This document shows positions 20,472 through 32,765 of a stretch of DNA of 37,085 nucleotides, one piece after another. Position 1 is the first letter of the stretch. The number at the start of each line of letters is the position of its first letter. The position numbers were made by a program, and so were the translations under genes. Below the pieces are notes generated by a model that had not been told where the DNA came from, did not search any database, and saw only the letters and a program-made list of their open reading frames with translations. The stretch is from Saccoglossus kowalevskii (lineage: Eukaryota; Hemichordata; Enteropneusta; Harrimaniidae), in assembly GCF_000003605.2 (NCBI RefSeq), contig NW_003129358.1:664017-701101 (forward strand), written 5' to 3'.

Positions 20472-22984
20472 GTGAGTAGTATCTTTTACTGAATAATCGA
20501 AATAGTTTGTGTGGACACAAAATACTGTCGAATATATTGTATGTCAAAATGATAATTTGATGGATGAGGTATGCCGCTCGTTCAGGAAATATGACGCCTT
20601 GTTCATATGCAAATTACTCATCGATTTTAACTTTAAGTTTATTAAACTTTAAACATGTTACCATTTCGTGGAAAAATAAACAATCAACGCAAATATGCGT
20701 GTTTAGCAGTAAATTCATGCACAGTATGGATATATCTTAACTACTCGTGAGAAATGCTTCGAATATTTTAGGTATTAAACACCACTCTTTGTCAGACGCA
20801 CAGCAGCTCGATAGGGCAAAGGTCACCGAGTCTTATAGCTCGGGATCTCCACTGAAACTCGCTGTGTTGCTCCAATGATATTACACCAAACCATCGCGAT
20901 ACATTCATTTATCCAACATTTAAAAAAAAGTTACTGTTGTATAAATAATAGATTAGGATAAAAATAATAATAAAATTGCCATCTATATATTGATGTGTTC
21001 TAAATATAAGGATAGATATCGGTAAAATCAATCAATATTTTCAAATAAATTTGTTGTTAAATTTATTGATTAAAAACCAATAAAACAATTCTTTACATAT
21101 TATATCCATGGATTTACCCAATAGCTTGAGATAGAATATATATTTTTTGAAGGCCAAAGTGGAACCGCTGTTATATTATAGTATAACGTTACTTCCAATA
21201 ATAACTTTAATCGTACCACATAATATTAAAATGAATTTTGAATACCCTCATTATTTGGTCTCAATCATAATGGATTTGAATTTTGCTGACAATTTATAAA
21301 TTGTATTAAACAATCAAACTAATGTCCTCTCACCTGTCCTTAGGTGATGGTCTAATGCTAAGTAACAGAAAAAAAATATTCATGTTTTCGTTCATATTCT
21401 ACGTTGGTTTGTAACACGTGTGCGTAACAGCTATTTCCTCAGAATTTTCAGAAAAAATGAAAGAAAATTCAGTTTTCATAAAAATATACAATTTTAAAAA
21501 ACAATTTCAGAATAAAAATGAAAAATAAAAAGTCGCATGAGTCAATTTAAAAACAAAACAAATTGACCTGAAACATTTTCTTTTGCTTTCTTGACCTAAC
21601 ATTACATAATGCAATTAATTGACAGTTGTGTATACTTGCATTGGATACTTCAAATTAAATTTTAAAAAAATTGGTCCTAGAATTAGCATTTTATGATTTT
21701 AAATACTGAAAGCTGGGTAATCTAACTAACCTGCTTGTATAGTTACAATCAAGAGTTGTTGTTTTTTTGCTGAGACATCAACATGTTTAAAAACCCACAT
21801 TTGTTATGTCGTCACATCGAACCAATATTTACCATATTTTATAACAAAGCACAATATTGAGAAAATTGAAGGTATGTGGCTAGGAAAAGTTAAATTTAAA
21901 AAATAAAAAAAGTTTAAAATCAGGTGGCCACAAAAAAAATTGTAGGAGTTTGCTTTTAAAATTAAAACTTAAAATTGTAAATGTGATTGATACTCTCAAA
22001 AGGAGCTTAAATTTTTGGAGTTCAGATACTGAAATCAATGGCAGAATTTAGGGTACCTAAACAATGTATTGACAAAGGAAACTTGTTATTATATGAAGTT
22101 TTATGGGAAGGCCCAGATAGAACAGCTAGGAAAAACATGGCTGGTGATACTGATAGTGGATGACTACATGTACCTGATATAACAGCTATATATATGGATC
22201 ACAAGGAATAACTTGGATGAAGAGGTTATGCAAAAGTAAAATTATCTAACCATGGACCTATTTAATTTTTATTAAAAAGTTTGAAACTGAAAAAAAAACA
22301 TGATGAAAAACATCAACTATGGCACTTTAAAACTGACCCACTTCTACAAAAAAACAAACGATGAATCATTGATGGCAACACTTACACCTCCAAACAGTTG
22401 TTGATTAACCTTTCCTTTTCACTCTAAAATACCTAAATATTATGATGTGTTTTTTAATAGCATTATATGTGATGCAAATGGTTCTGATGTGTGAATATTT
22501 TTTTCTTAGACTCAATTTAAAAGCGAAAATGTACAATTTCTGAAAATACTGAAAAATCATAATAGCAATTTCTCATTTACACTCATTAGACCTATAGATA
22601 TGATAGTGGAGTCCGTGTGTATTGGTTAACTGTGAATGCATATACTACTGATTTATATACCAGTGTATATTAGTACTACCAGTATCATATATTGTTTCAG
22701 AAATCATCAAACAATACTAAACAATTGAAAAAAAAAAGTAGACAAGAAAATTATAAAAGCATTTCAAAAATAGCTCTCAAGGGTAACAGATTTAAAACTT
22801 GTGGGAGGTGAAAATTAAAAAAAAAAATGTTGCAAGAAAACTATTAAAATATAAAAAAAATTGTAGTATCTGTAGATAGAAATGATATATTTGCAAAAAA
22901 ACTAATTTCTTCACGCCCCCAGTTTTCAAATGGCTCAACTATTACTCAGATAATATGTTGTTTTTGTTATTTTATGCCCATGGA

Positions 22985-23088
22985 GTGAATGAATGAATGA
23001 ATGAATGAATGAATGAATTAATAATTAATTAATTAATTAATTAATTAATTAATTAATTAATTAATTAATTAATTAATTAATTAATTAT
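22985..23088. repeat. (GAAT)n then (TTAA)n microsatellite
   Basis: About eight GAAT units pass into about 16 units of the self-complementary tetranucleotide TTAA. The latter can extrude as a cruciform. Confidence 0.95.
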
Positions 23089-23114
23089 ATTACTATATTT
23101 ATCTGAAACACAAA

Positions 23115-23401
23115 GTTGAAGAGCGGTGGTTGTCGAGCCACACATGCGGGAAATATGGGACTCATATCTACAAAGTTGGCTACTTTGCAGACCAATGAGT
23201 ATAAACTGAGACGTTACCAAGCTTTAACTAGTGTTGGTAAAAGGTATCAAAGGACTCACTGACGGTGATTAATGCATGTTGCACCCAGATCAAAACTCAT
23301 GCTTATGATTTCCATTAGAAGAGCGCATTGGATTGTGGGAAAATCAATGTTTATCAACACAAATGTCGCACATGCGCGGTGCATCGACCACCGCGCTTTA
23401 A
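23115..23401. mobile_element. Long-form TTAA-type MITE
   Basis: The left end TTGAAGAGCGGTGGTTGTCG and right end CGACCACCGCGCTTTAA share the terminal motif of the short family. The interior is about 290 bp and differs from the 130-bp copies. Inside is GCATTGGATTGTGGGAAAAT (23325-23344), whose reverse complement occurs in the element at 25130. Confidence 0.75.
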
Positions 23402-23985
23402 ATATTATTTGATGAATGCATAATAAATATTAATAAAAATATCCATCTATCTGATTAAAAAAAAATTAAATGTGCCAATTAAGTGATCTGGTGTACTGGA
23501 AATTAAAAGTGAGTGGAACTTATATTTTAACTGTTCACATAAATCCTTGGACAAATTGTTGGAATAACATTAAGATATGTAATTCTATCTTCCTAAACAA
23601 TGACTTCTTTCTCAGAATTTCAAATTTTCTTCTTAAAAAATATGCCCATGTTTTATTGTTTTTATTACTTAGTACTGCTACTGTAATTACTCTATTACAA
23701 ATGCATACATTGTGTAAAAATCTTTGTAACAAGTGACAGTGTTACTAGCTTGATGAACTTAATATTACAAAAACACGGTCACATAATCTTACTTTCAATA
23801 AATAATGTGCAGTATATTTACAGTCACTTGGAACTTTTAATTTTCCTGATATTACACTGGCTATTATAACTCTATAGAAAGGATTTATTAAGTTAATTTT
23901 ATAATATTGTGTTTTTTTTCTGGTTTATTTATTTTTTTTACCTAGAAACAAAATAAAGTGAAATAAATTCTGCATTCTATTCTGA

Positions 23986-24914
23986 ATATTAAGGTAGAGA
24001 TGCAGGTTCGTTGGAACTTTTTTTTTTTTTGCTTTTTATTATCCAAACAGTCTTGGCTATAGACTGTTAAAATTTTGTAGAATTGAGAATAGGGGAACAT
24101 ACTCAAAAACAATTTTAAAATGTAGATGACTGGTGCAAACATTCTCTCTTTTGAATGCTTAGCAAGATTTAGCAAGGCTGTACATAAATAATAAAAAAGA
24201 AACAAGGTGAAAAAAAGAAATGACGAGATCTCCATATTATGCACTATATTTAACTTTTAACAAAACGATAAATACATTTAATTTTGGAACTGTTACAGCC
24301 ATTTTAATTATGAGCATTAGCAAACTTCTTACTGAGTGAATTGTTATGCAAATTAGCAATTATCTGTGCTTCTTTTCAGTGCACATCCTAGAACTTTAAA
24401 AAAAAAGCTCCTAGACTCTTTGACCTTTTGTTTTGAAATTTTCACAAATGATTGACAATGTGTTTATCTTCAAAACGCCGTCGGGGCATTGTTTTTTGGT
24501 AAAATAGTGTTACAGCAATCGTACAGACAACTAGCCTGGGTGTTAATTTATGCATAAACTTGAAGTAGTGAAATTTGGGCTGCTGCCCTGCAACATTGAC
24601 AACTGGTAGACAGTTTTCAAGACGGCACTTTCTTCATAGTAAACAGAAATACCCATAAACCAATTTTGACAGGAAACAGAAGCATGGTTTAGGAGCTAAT
24701 TTTTTTAAAATCACTTTTGACCAAAAAAGCAAATTTTTGTGCATATTTCAAACTACAGTGACCATAAAAAAAAATACTAACAAAATTTTAAAATTCATAC
24801 AATAAGCTTTCCGAAAATATATAGTTTTGTGGACAAGGGAGGTCATCTTAGTTTCCTATTTAACTATATTTAATTAAAATAGCTGTCAGGTAAACTGCAT
24901 CTCTACCTTAATAT
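23986..24914. other. 0.93-kb segment bounded by perfect 20-bp inverted repeats
   Basis: ATATTAAGGTAGAGATGCAG at 23986-24005 is exactly reverse-complemented at 24895-24914. The interior has no ORF over about 100 codons and no recognised domain. It could be a non-autonomous DNA transposon; no convincing target duplication is visible. Confidence 0.45.
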
Positions 24915-25129
24915 AAGCTATCCATGGAATAATGCATTTATAGATTCCTATAGAAAAAGTTTGATAATAGCCACTTTTTGGATAATTCAGTATGTTTTCT
25001 TTAAAACACATCCTTCTATCTCCATAAAAACCCACACAGTGGTTTTTGAATAATTTATTGTTATAATTTGTTTCCATGTTTTCATGGTAATGTTACCTTA
25101 ATGTTACACTCATTATTAAAGAAAACGAT

Positions 25130-25333
25130 TTAAAGCTCGGTAGTTGATTTGATTTTCCCACAATCCAATGCACTGATTACTGCCGGTGACTCCTTCGATA
25201 CCTTCCAATCACATGAAAATTACCTAATTACAGCTTGGAAACGTGTTGATTCGTACTCGTTGATCTGTGCAACAGTCAAAGTCGCCATCTTTGTTTATAT
25301 GAGACCCATATATCGACGATTACCGCGCTTTAA
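25130..25333. mobile_element. Long-form TTAA-type MITE, opposite orientation
   Basis: TTAAAGCTCGG at the left and CCGCGCTTTAA at the right, both with TTAA. Its interior is a reverse-oriented, about 80-bp shorter relative of the element at 23115-23401, including a perfect 23-base match (25149-25171 against 23325-23347). Confidence 0.75.
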
Positions 25334-26119
25334 GTAAAAATATAAAATCAATTGTGAAGTGGTATTTTATTATTTGAACTTGTCAGCATGACAATACAAA
25401 GATGTCACAGTTCATGTAATTCACAGCTCCTTGAATACTAACGTGTGCGATTCTTAAGCATTGCATCATGGGTAAATACATGACAACATAGCTCATACTA
25501 TTAAACAATACATATGTAAAAAATGTCATGCATATTTAGGTTAATAGTTTTAAATTGACAAAAGCCAGATGTATTGACCCAGAAGTTCACATCATGTACA
25601 TACTTGCACCTCTAACATGTTGTACAATCATATTTGAAAAAAAATAAACATTGACAGTGTATTTTTTTTTGATCAATTGTTCACATTTATAATATTTTTA
25701 TTGATTTTAAGACCAGATTACCCAAATTTGACATTGAATGCAGGTTTGAGAATATCTTGTGTGTGGTTAACAAAAGTTACCAAATATGGTCTTAAAATGG
25801 GTAATCATTGTGACAGTAATTTAAACAAGTAAAACTTATTTTTGAAGTATCAACTTTCATACAACAGGTGAGAGACATCAACCTAGCTGCCATCCCATTA
25901 GCAGGAGGCACCACTAAGGTCTTTCAAAAGTCACTTGATTAATTGTATCACTGATATTACAAGGCTGAACTGGTTCTAATATGATCAGCTCTGCTGTCAT
26001 TACATTCATTATCATTCATAAAACATTCATATTTGTAACAAATTTTTAGCAAATTACAATTCAGTAAATAGTAATTACCAGAATAGCTGCAGAAATACAG
26101 TAGGAATGATAATTTGATG

Positions 26120-26945
26120 AAATAATGATGAACATGAATAATCAACATAAATGTCAATATGGACATGAATGGCATGACGATGAATATGAATGTTGCTATA
26201 TGAACATGAACGTTAATTTAAACATGAATAGTAAACAATCAACATGAATGACACTATAATGAACATGAATGACACTATAATGAACATGAATGACACTGAT
26301 GAACATAAATAAAACTGGCAAACATGAATGACACTATGTTGAACATAAATGACACTGATAAACATGAATAATATTATGATTAACATGGATGACAATATGA
26401 CAAATATGAATGACACTGATGAACATAAATGACACTGATAAATATGAATAATACTATGATAAACATGAACAATCAACATGAATGACTCAATGATGAATGT
26501 GAATGACACTATAATGAACATGAATGACACTATGTTGAACAGGAATGATACTATGATGAACATAAATGACACTGATAAATATGAATAAAACTATGATAAA
26601 CATGAACAATCAACATGAATGACTATATGATGAATGTGAATGACACTATAATGAACATGAATGACACTATGTTGAACAGGAATGATACTATGATGAACAT
26701 GAATGACACTGTTGAACATGAATGACACTGATGAACATGAATTACACTGATGAACATGAATTACACTATGTTTGACATGAATGGCACTATAATGAACATG
26801 AATGACACGATGACAAACATGAATGACACTGATGAACATAAATGACACTGATAAATATGAATAATACTATGATTAACATGGATGACAATAATATATGATG
26901 AACATGAATGATAATGAATATAAATTATGGTATGAATATAAATTA
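26120..26945. repeat. Diverged minisatellite (AACATGAATGACACT units)
   Basis: Irregular 18-21-bp units such as ATGAACATGAATGACACTAT. A higher-order copy about 137 bp long is repeated (starts near 26418 and 26555). Minus-strand ORFs rich in SFMFIIV and IHVHHSV across 26213-26988 are by-products of the repeat. Confidence 0.9.
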
Positions 26946-27080
26946 TAGTATGAATATACGATAATACAATTAAGTCATGTGATAACATAATATTCTAATA
27001 TGATAAACATGAAGCCAGACTAGATGTAGCTTTTGTTCGCTTGTCTTTTTGTTTAAATACAATTTTATTAAATTTTACAG

Positions 27081-27185
27081 AAAGACTCAAAGGGACAGTT
27101 TCTGATGGACAGAGTATGCAATATGCTGAATATCCTAGAAAGAGATTATTTTGGACTGCGCTTTATTGATGGTGAGAAACAAATG
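27081..27185 (+). CDS. FERM-domain protein, exon 2
   Basis: A 105-bp phase 0-0 exon; acceptor AAATTTTACAG, donor GTGAGT. It encodes KDSKGQFLMDRVCNMLNILE and then RDYFGLRFIDGEKQM. The KGQ..L.D.VC..LN..E.DYFGLR..D.EKQ pattern is the hallmark of the FERM F1 (ubiquitin-like) lobe. It joins exon 1 and exon 3 in frame with no gap relative to the family alignment. It is too short for a 60-codon ORF cutoff and was found from motif and splice sites. Confidence 0.92.
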
Positions 27186-27417
27186 GTGAGTTGCTATGAA
27201 AACAGCATTGTAGCTAGTATGTATTAGCCAATGCTATTTGGCAGGGTAAAATGTTTATTCATTTTGACTATATGTGGATTGCATTGGTTTAGGGTAGACA
27301 GAGACCTACATGTTGCATTTCAGTATATGTTTTTGTGTCATATATTTGCAAATATATATATATTATGAGTCTGATATAATGAAAATGAAACAGATATAAG
27401 ATAAATAAGCAGATATA

Positions 27418-27492
27418 TATGGCAAATGAGAAAGATATTATGCAAATGAGTTAGGTATAATGCAAATCAGTTAGATATTATGCAAATAAGTA
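27418..27492. repeat. 20-bp tandem repeat carrying octamer motifs
   Basis: About three and a half 20-bp units (GATATTATGCAAATGAGTTA type). Three intact ATGCAAAT octamers, a known POU-factor binding sequence, recur every 20 bases. Confidence 0.75.
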
Positions 27493-27600
27493 TATATTTT
27501 ACATTCAACTTCTCAAAAATCAATGAAAATAATTCTATACAAAACACCCAAAAGTCTTTTCAGCGAAAATCAATTCCAGCTAAAATAAAGTATTTTACAT
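27490..27600. mobile_element. Partial copy of the element at 33659-33876
   Basis: Shares the right half of that element: CTCAAAAATCA(A/G)TGAAAATAA, then ATACAAAAC, then TTTTCAGCGAAAAT and AATAAAGTATT. The left half and its terminus are missing. Confidence 0.6.
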
Positions 27601-27690
27601 TATTAAATTTTAATGAGAAACATGAATTCTTTATTGATAAAACATCATGAAAATAAAGCTTAGAAGGGGCACTTCAAATGTCTTCCTTGC

Positions 27691-28047
27691 ATACTGTAGA
27701 ACATGTTGAAAAAGCGAATTATGGTAAAATGACGTAATAGCGAAATGTTGATTTAGCGAATCTCTAATATCTTTGTTGATTTCCTGTTTTCACTATATTT
27801 GTCTGTCTCCTGCCATCCTGTTATCACCTCCATAAAAACAAAGAAAAACTATCAAGTGTAATAAGGAAGCACTCCAGATTATTACGTTTTTTTGTGTTGT
27901 TTACAAAGTGTGGAGAAAAAGACGTTTGGTCACCATTTTGAATTTATAATGAAGTCATTAGCGACATCTTAAATTAAATAGCGAATTAGTTCTCTCGCTA
28001 AATTCGTCAAAAAGACATGCTTGCAAAAAAGACATGTTTTACAGTAT
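27691..28047. mobile_element. MITE-like element with ATACTGTA ends
   Basis: ATACTGTAGAACATG at the left pairs with CATGTTTTACAGTAT at the right (15 bases, one mismatch). The interior of about 330 bp has repeated AGCGAA motifs and no coding potential. Confidence 0.55.
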
Positions 28048-29310
28048 ATCTTTGTCATACTGTTGACAGTTTTCGATTAGCATAGTCCCACAATGCAACT
28101 TGATGGGGTTCCAATTTTGCCATATTACATCTATGTGTATGAATGGAATGCATTGTTTGTTTGAACAAAAACAGTTTTTTTAACATTGACTACATTTTCA
28201 TCTTTAATAGTGAACTTACTCTCCAATTTTTAAGTGACAAATGTTCCCATCCTCTTAGTAAAATAGTCTTGCCGAATTCTGAATTTGAATTATACCGGTA
28301 GTTCTAGATAAATATATAAATATAACTCCAAAATGAACACAATTTCGCATTGGCAACACATCTCGATAAAAAAAAGAAGGTGAGAGTTGACTTCACTGTT
28401 CAACAATCAGATGACCTAATCCATCTGATGCATAATCCGGTCACTTTTAATATACATTGGAAGCCATACGGTCATATATGAAGACGAGAGTTGATACAAT
28501 ACGTCAGATTTTAATCACACTGAAGGATACATTATGCACGTAATGTTGAACAGTTGAATTTATCCAATTCTTACGAAATATAAAATTACATTTTCATTAA
28601 ATTGGTTCTGGAAATAAACTCATTTCTAGTCATGCTCATTGGCAGTCTTCAATGTAGAAAATAATTGAAGGTCGTCCTTATTTTTAAGACCCACTTTAAA
28701 TGTTCTATAAATAAGAGCGGTATTTGCCCCAAGGACCTTGCCTACTACGTGACACAGTTGTAGAGATCATTAATAATGCTGATCATCGGAGCAAGTCAAT
28801 GACAGGAAAATAATTGATACATCTATATACGAAATAACATATGCTTTGATAAATGAGAAAATTACAACCAATTGAATGTTTGTTTATTTGTAATTAGCAC
28901 CAGACTATATAAAGTACGTCATACAGTATATTCAGTCATATTAATTGTGCCTGATGTAATGTGGTTAATTTGAGGTATTTCTCAATACATTCCACCGAAG
29001 GGTGACTCCACCTCCAACCACACATGCAAGCACACATACTAAGCAAGAATATCATAAGCAATTTAAAATGTAAATGTTGGATGAAAAACTTTTTACTATA
29101 TTTGCTCTATTTGAAGCACAATCGATCTGTGCCAAAAATATTTATTTTGTTGGTATTTTGAATGTACAGAAATTACACTGATTCATTTATGGTAATTAAC
29201 ATTTTTACAGAACATTAAAATGCTAATTTCAAGTTGAGAAAATATGGTATTGTTAATTAGGGCCATTCAAAGATGGCAGCAAAACAGACCTGAAATGCAT
29301 ATGGTAGATC

Positions 29311-29350
29311 AGAACAGAACAGAACAGAACAGAACAGAACAGAATAGAAT
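29311..29350. repeat. (GAACA)n microsatellite
   Basis: Eight pentanucleotide units, the last ones degenerate. A short complementary (TGTTC)n run occurs at 32375-32393. Confidence 0.95.
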
Positions 29351-29792
29351 ATTTAGCTTGAAATAATGTAAGAAATTACTGTAACAAAATTTATGACCAA
29401 AAAAACGATCAAAAGAACAATGAAAGTGTCTTTTAAACTCAACATTTCTTCAACATGGTTGAAGTTTGGTTGGTTTATACCAAAGTACCATTTCTGTCAT
29501 CACTGTTTATTCTAAATAAAACAGTTACCGTATTTGCTCTATTAGAAGAGCATCTGTAATAGAAGCACATGTAAGCCAACAGATGCATTGTACAATGTAT
29601 ATTGATTTATTAAAATATGTATTTTGACCATAGAAACACCTCTGTCACTTTACATAAGTATACAAAATCAAAAAAATATTACCGATATTCATACCTATCT
29701 TGACCAGAAATAAGACCGATACTTATACCTAAAATCCAAAAAACGAGACCCATTTAAGGGGCACGTCCCCATTAGGCAAGTTCGATGTATTG

Positions 29793-29808
29793 CCCCCCCC
29801 CCCCCCCC
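29793..29808. repeat. C homopolymer (16 bases)
   Basis: An uninterrupted C run before GACGGGAGAG; assembly length is uncertain. Confidence 0.9.
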
Positions 29809-30219
29809 GACGGGAGAGAGTGTCATATGCAACATGTATTTATCCGTTAAATAATTTCCACTTTCTCCTGTCTTCCCATCTAATGTATGTATTAAACCAT
29901 GGTGATTGGATCTGTATATTCAATGATGGAAGCTTTAGAAGGGAGCACTAAGTTTTGGCAAAAACAAGTATCACGGCTCTTTTGCTCTCAATGAGAATTC
30001 AGCGTAAATTTTCGTCTGAAGTATTCATATATGGGAATCATATAAAAAGATGTCTTAGTATCATATCTGTCATGTTCTCGATAGGTGCTCACATAATTAC
30101 TTGAAAAAATCTGTAACACAGCACTAACATTATGCATATTCATGACAAACAAATTTGTTACGCACAATCCTGAGACTTGTATTTGTTCTTTCTGTGAATC
30201 TGATGTTAATTCAGTTTTT

Positions 30220-30878
30220 AGCTCCGCTGTCGACTTTGTCATATGAGTGATTGTCCCTCGTCGTCGTGCGTGTCAATGTTTTACTTTTTCGACTTCTTCT
30301 TGAAAACTACAAGCCTGAATGCTTCGATACTTGGTGTATATGTACCTTGGGTAGACCTCTCTCAGATTTGTTCATTGCATGATGATATCTTCAATTCTCT
30401 AATTTTGATGAATATTTTTGTCATTTTTGGTAAAAAGTGATATTTTCAACTTCTTGTTAAAAACCGCAAGTCCAATTGCTTTGATATCACATATATAGGT
30501 ACTACATGTGGTCCTCTCTCAGATTTGTTCATTTTGTGATGATATCTTTCATTCTCTAATTTTAGTGAATATTTTTTTAATTTTTGGTAGAAAGTGATAT
30601 TTTTGACTTCTTGTTGAAAACTGCAAGTCTGATTGCTTTTATATTACATATATAGGTACTACATGGGGACCTCTTTCAGATTTGTAATTTCGTGGTTATA
30701 TCTTCAATTATCTAATTTTGATGATTATTTTTGGCGAAAAGTGATATTTTTGAATTTTTGTTGAAAATAATCCTGTTGTTTTGATACTATACATATTGTT
30801 CATTTTCTAATAATGTCTTCTGTTCTTTAATTGCAATATTCATTGCATCAGCAGCAGAGCAGAGCTAACAGCAGAGCT
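30220..30878. repeat. 157-bp tandem array with possible transposon ends
   Basis: The segment GACTTCTTSTTGAAAAC recurs at 30291, 30448, 30605 and (diverged) 30752, so the period is 157. The array is preceded by AGCTCCGCTG at 30220 and followed by CAGCAGAGCT at 30869, near reverse complements with one mismatch. This suggests a non-autonomous element carrying internal tandem repeats. Confidence 0.65.
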
Positions 30879-31552
30879 ATCTCTGCCAACAGGCTGCTTG
30901 TTTTGTGAGAAATGGAATACAAACACTGTCATGGCAGCTAGCAAATACATTTTGAATTTTAGAAAAACCAAACAGCTGCTCTCTCTCTCCAGTTTACATT
31001 TGGTTCATCCCTAGTAAATATTTGTAAAACAAGTATCTGGAATTGGTAAACTAAGTAAAGTGAGCAGACAAATTCAATTGTTTGTTCATGTGTAAAAAAC
31101 AAATAACAGCATCTGCAGACAGTTGCTTACATAGCTGGTAATTGAGAAGAAAATAATTTGTGAAATCAACTTTATGTTTCAATGACTGATTTCTATAACT
31201 CATTAAATCAAGTATTTATTTAGCAAACTGAGCGATTTTTGAGTGCATTGAAACCTGTGACTGTCACTCACAGCTTTCCTGATTTAAAGCAATATACTTA
31301 GGCTTGATATTATGAATGGCTACATGTCTGCTATGTTTTTCTCGTCATGCAGTCACCACTTCCATTTTGTACATATAGGATCTCCTGCCAAATTTTATGG
31401 AGATTACCCCCTCTGTTCCCTTTTTAATTTCGCTGTCGACTTTGTTGAGCAGAGTTCATCATATTTGTCCATTGTCTGCGTTGTCCGAATCAACTTTTTA
31501 GTTTTTGACTCCTGTGTGCGAAGCACACAATGGAAGCCTTTGCAGTTACATG

Positions 31553-31554
31553 TA

Positions 31555-31585
<31 letters not shown>

Positions 31586-31602
31586 TATGTGTGTATGTGT
31601 GT
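31553..31602. repeat. (GT)n microsatellite
   Basis: A GT run interrupted by TATG three times. It lies immediately before the 155-bp tandem array. Confidence 0.95.
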
Positions 31603-31604
31603 CC

Positions 31605-32460
31605 ATCTGTTCCACTGATATCTCAAGAACCATACATTGTCTTTTGATGAAGCTTGGTGCATAGATGCTCTGGGTAAATGCGCAGATTTGATTAGGTTTT
31701 GGTAAAAATCCATGCCTATTAGTTACCTAATTTGCATGATAATTAGCTGATTTTCAGCTGTTCCATAACTGTGCCACTGATATCTAAAGAAACACTCATT
31801 GGATTTTGATGAAACTTGGCACATAGATGCTCCAAACTAATGCGCAGATTTGATTAGTTTTGGGTGCAATCTATGCAATATTAATTACCTAATTTGCATA
31901 ATGATTAATCAATTTTCGGCTTTTCACACTGATATCTCAAGCACTAATCATCACATTTCAATAAAACTTGGTACATAGATGTCATAGGACACTGCAGAGA
32001 CCTGATTAGTTTTAGGGTAAATAATTGTGGATATTAATTACCTAATTTGCATAATTAGTTAATTGTTTCCATGAATGTTCCACTGATATATAAAGAACCA
32101 CAAATTAGATTTTAATGAAATTTTTAAAAGTACTCATCCTCACATTTCAATGAATCTAGAACTATGCAGAAACCCAATTAGTTTTTGGTAAATATTTATG
32201 CTTAATAATCACCTAATTAACATAATTAATTAACACTGATATCTCAATTACTGATCAACACATTTGAATAAAATTTGGTACATAAATAAAGGACAATAGA
32301 CAGGCCCGATTAATTTTGGGTTAAAATTTGTTCATATTAATACTCTAATTAGCATAATAATTCATAATTTTTTTGTTCTGTTCTGTTCTGTTCATATTAG
32401 TTACCTGATTTACATAATTAGTTTTCAGTTTTTCCATCAATATCTCAGGTACAAGTAGTT
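31605..32460. repeat. About 155-bp tandem array, five to six diverged copies
   Basis: The landmark CACTGATATCT-like sequence recurs at about 31613, 31775, 31926, 32081 and 32234, with a last remnant near 32437. Each unit also contains TTTGATGAAACTTGG, then GATTTGATTAGTTTTGG and TTACCTAATTTGCATAAT. Copies diverge and shorten toward the right. A sequence resembling the 30220 head (GCTGTCGACTTTGT) lies upstream at about 31432. Confidence 0.8.
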
Positions 32461-32521
32461 TTGAATTAATTTTTAATGTGTCTTCTCTCTTCTCCAGCAC
32501 ACTGGAGTTCTTTCTAAGCTT

Positions 32522-32660
32522 TCTTTGATTTAACTTCTTTTTGAAAACTATAAGCCTGATTGCTTGGGTGGGCAGATTTGTTCTTTTCATGATGATATCT
32601 TCAATCCAATTTTGGTGACTATTTTTGTCATTTTTGGTAAAAAGTGGTATTTTCATTAAA
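32522..32660. repeat. Dispersed single copy of the 157-bp unit
   Basis: Matches the 30291-30750 array: AACTTCTTTTTGAAAACTAT, then AGCCTGATTGCTT, then TGATGATATCTTCAAT and TTTTTGGTAAAAAGTG. Confidence 0.75.
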
Positions 32661-32745
32661 GTGTTAACGTAGTGTGAATTATTAAAACAAACATTGTATT
32701 TTACATGTGTTGTATACATCACTATGACCCCATAGTTGAAATGCT
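32656..32745. mobile_element. TTAA MITE relic next to the exon-3 acceptor
   Basis: Carries the reverse-oriented core ACATTGTATTTTACATGTGTTGTATACATCACTATGA..CCCAT of the short TTAA family, with eroded ends (TTAAAGTG at the left). It ends about 20 bases before exon 3 and so overlaps the probable branch-point region. Confidence 0.6.
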
Positions 32746-32765
32746 TTGTTCTTTGTTCTCCACAG

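Larger units (their letters stand above)
20472..27080 (+). other. Intron 1 of the FERM gene (6.6 kb)
   Basis: Very AT-rich. It holds a (GAAT)n/(TTAA)n microsatellite, two long-form TTAA MITEs, a 0.9-kb segment with 20-bp inverted ends and a diverged minisatellite. From 20480 to 22980 I see only A/T-rich unique sequence. Short ORFs here carry no domain motif. Confidence 0.7.
27186..32765 (+). other. Intron 2 of the FERM gene (5.6 kb)
   Basis: Contains an ATGCAAAT tandem cluster, a MITE, (GAACA)n and poly-C tracts, two arrays with about 155-bp periods, a GT microsatellite and a MITE relic next to the exon-3 acceptor. From 28050 to 29300 I see no clear gene or repeat apart from a weak inverted repeat around TGTTCAACA (about 28398 and 28543). 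Confidence 0.7.

Noticed and set aside
26213-26988. Minus-strand ORFs rich in FIIVSFMF and HVHHSVIH
   Set aside because: Products of a low-complexity minisatellite in FERM intron 1; no transmembrane protein is implied.
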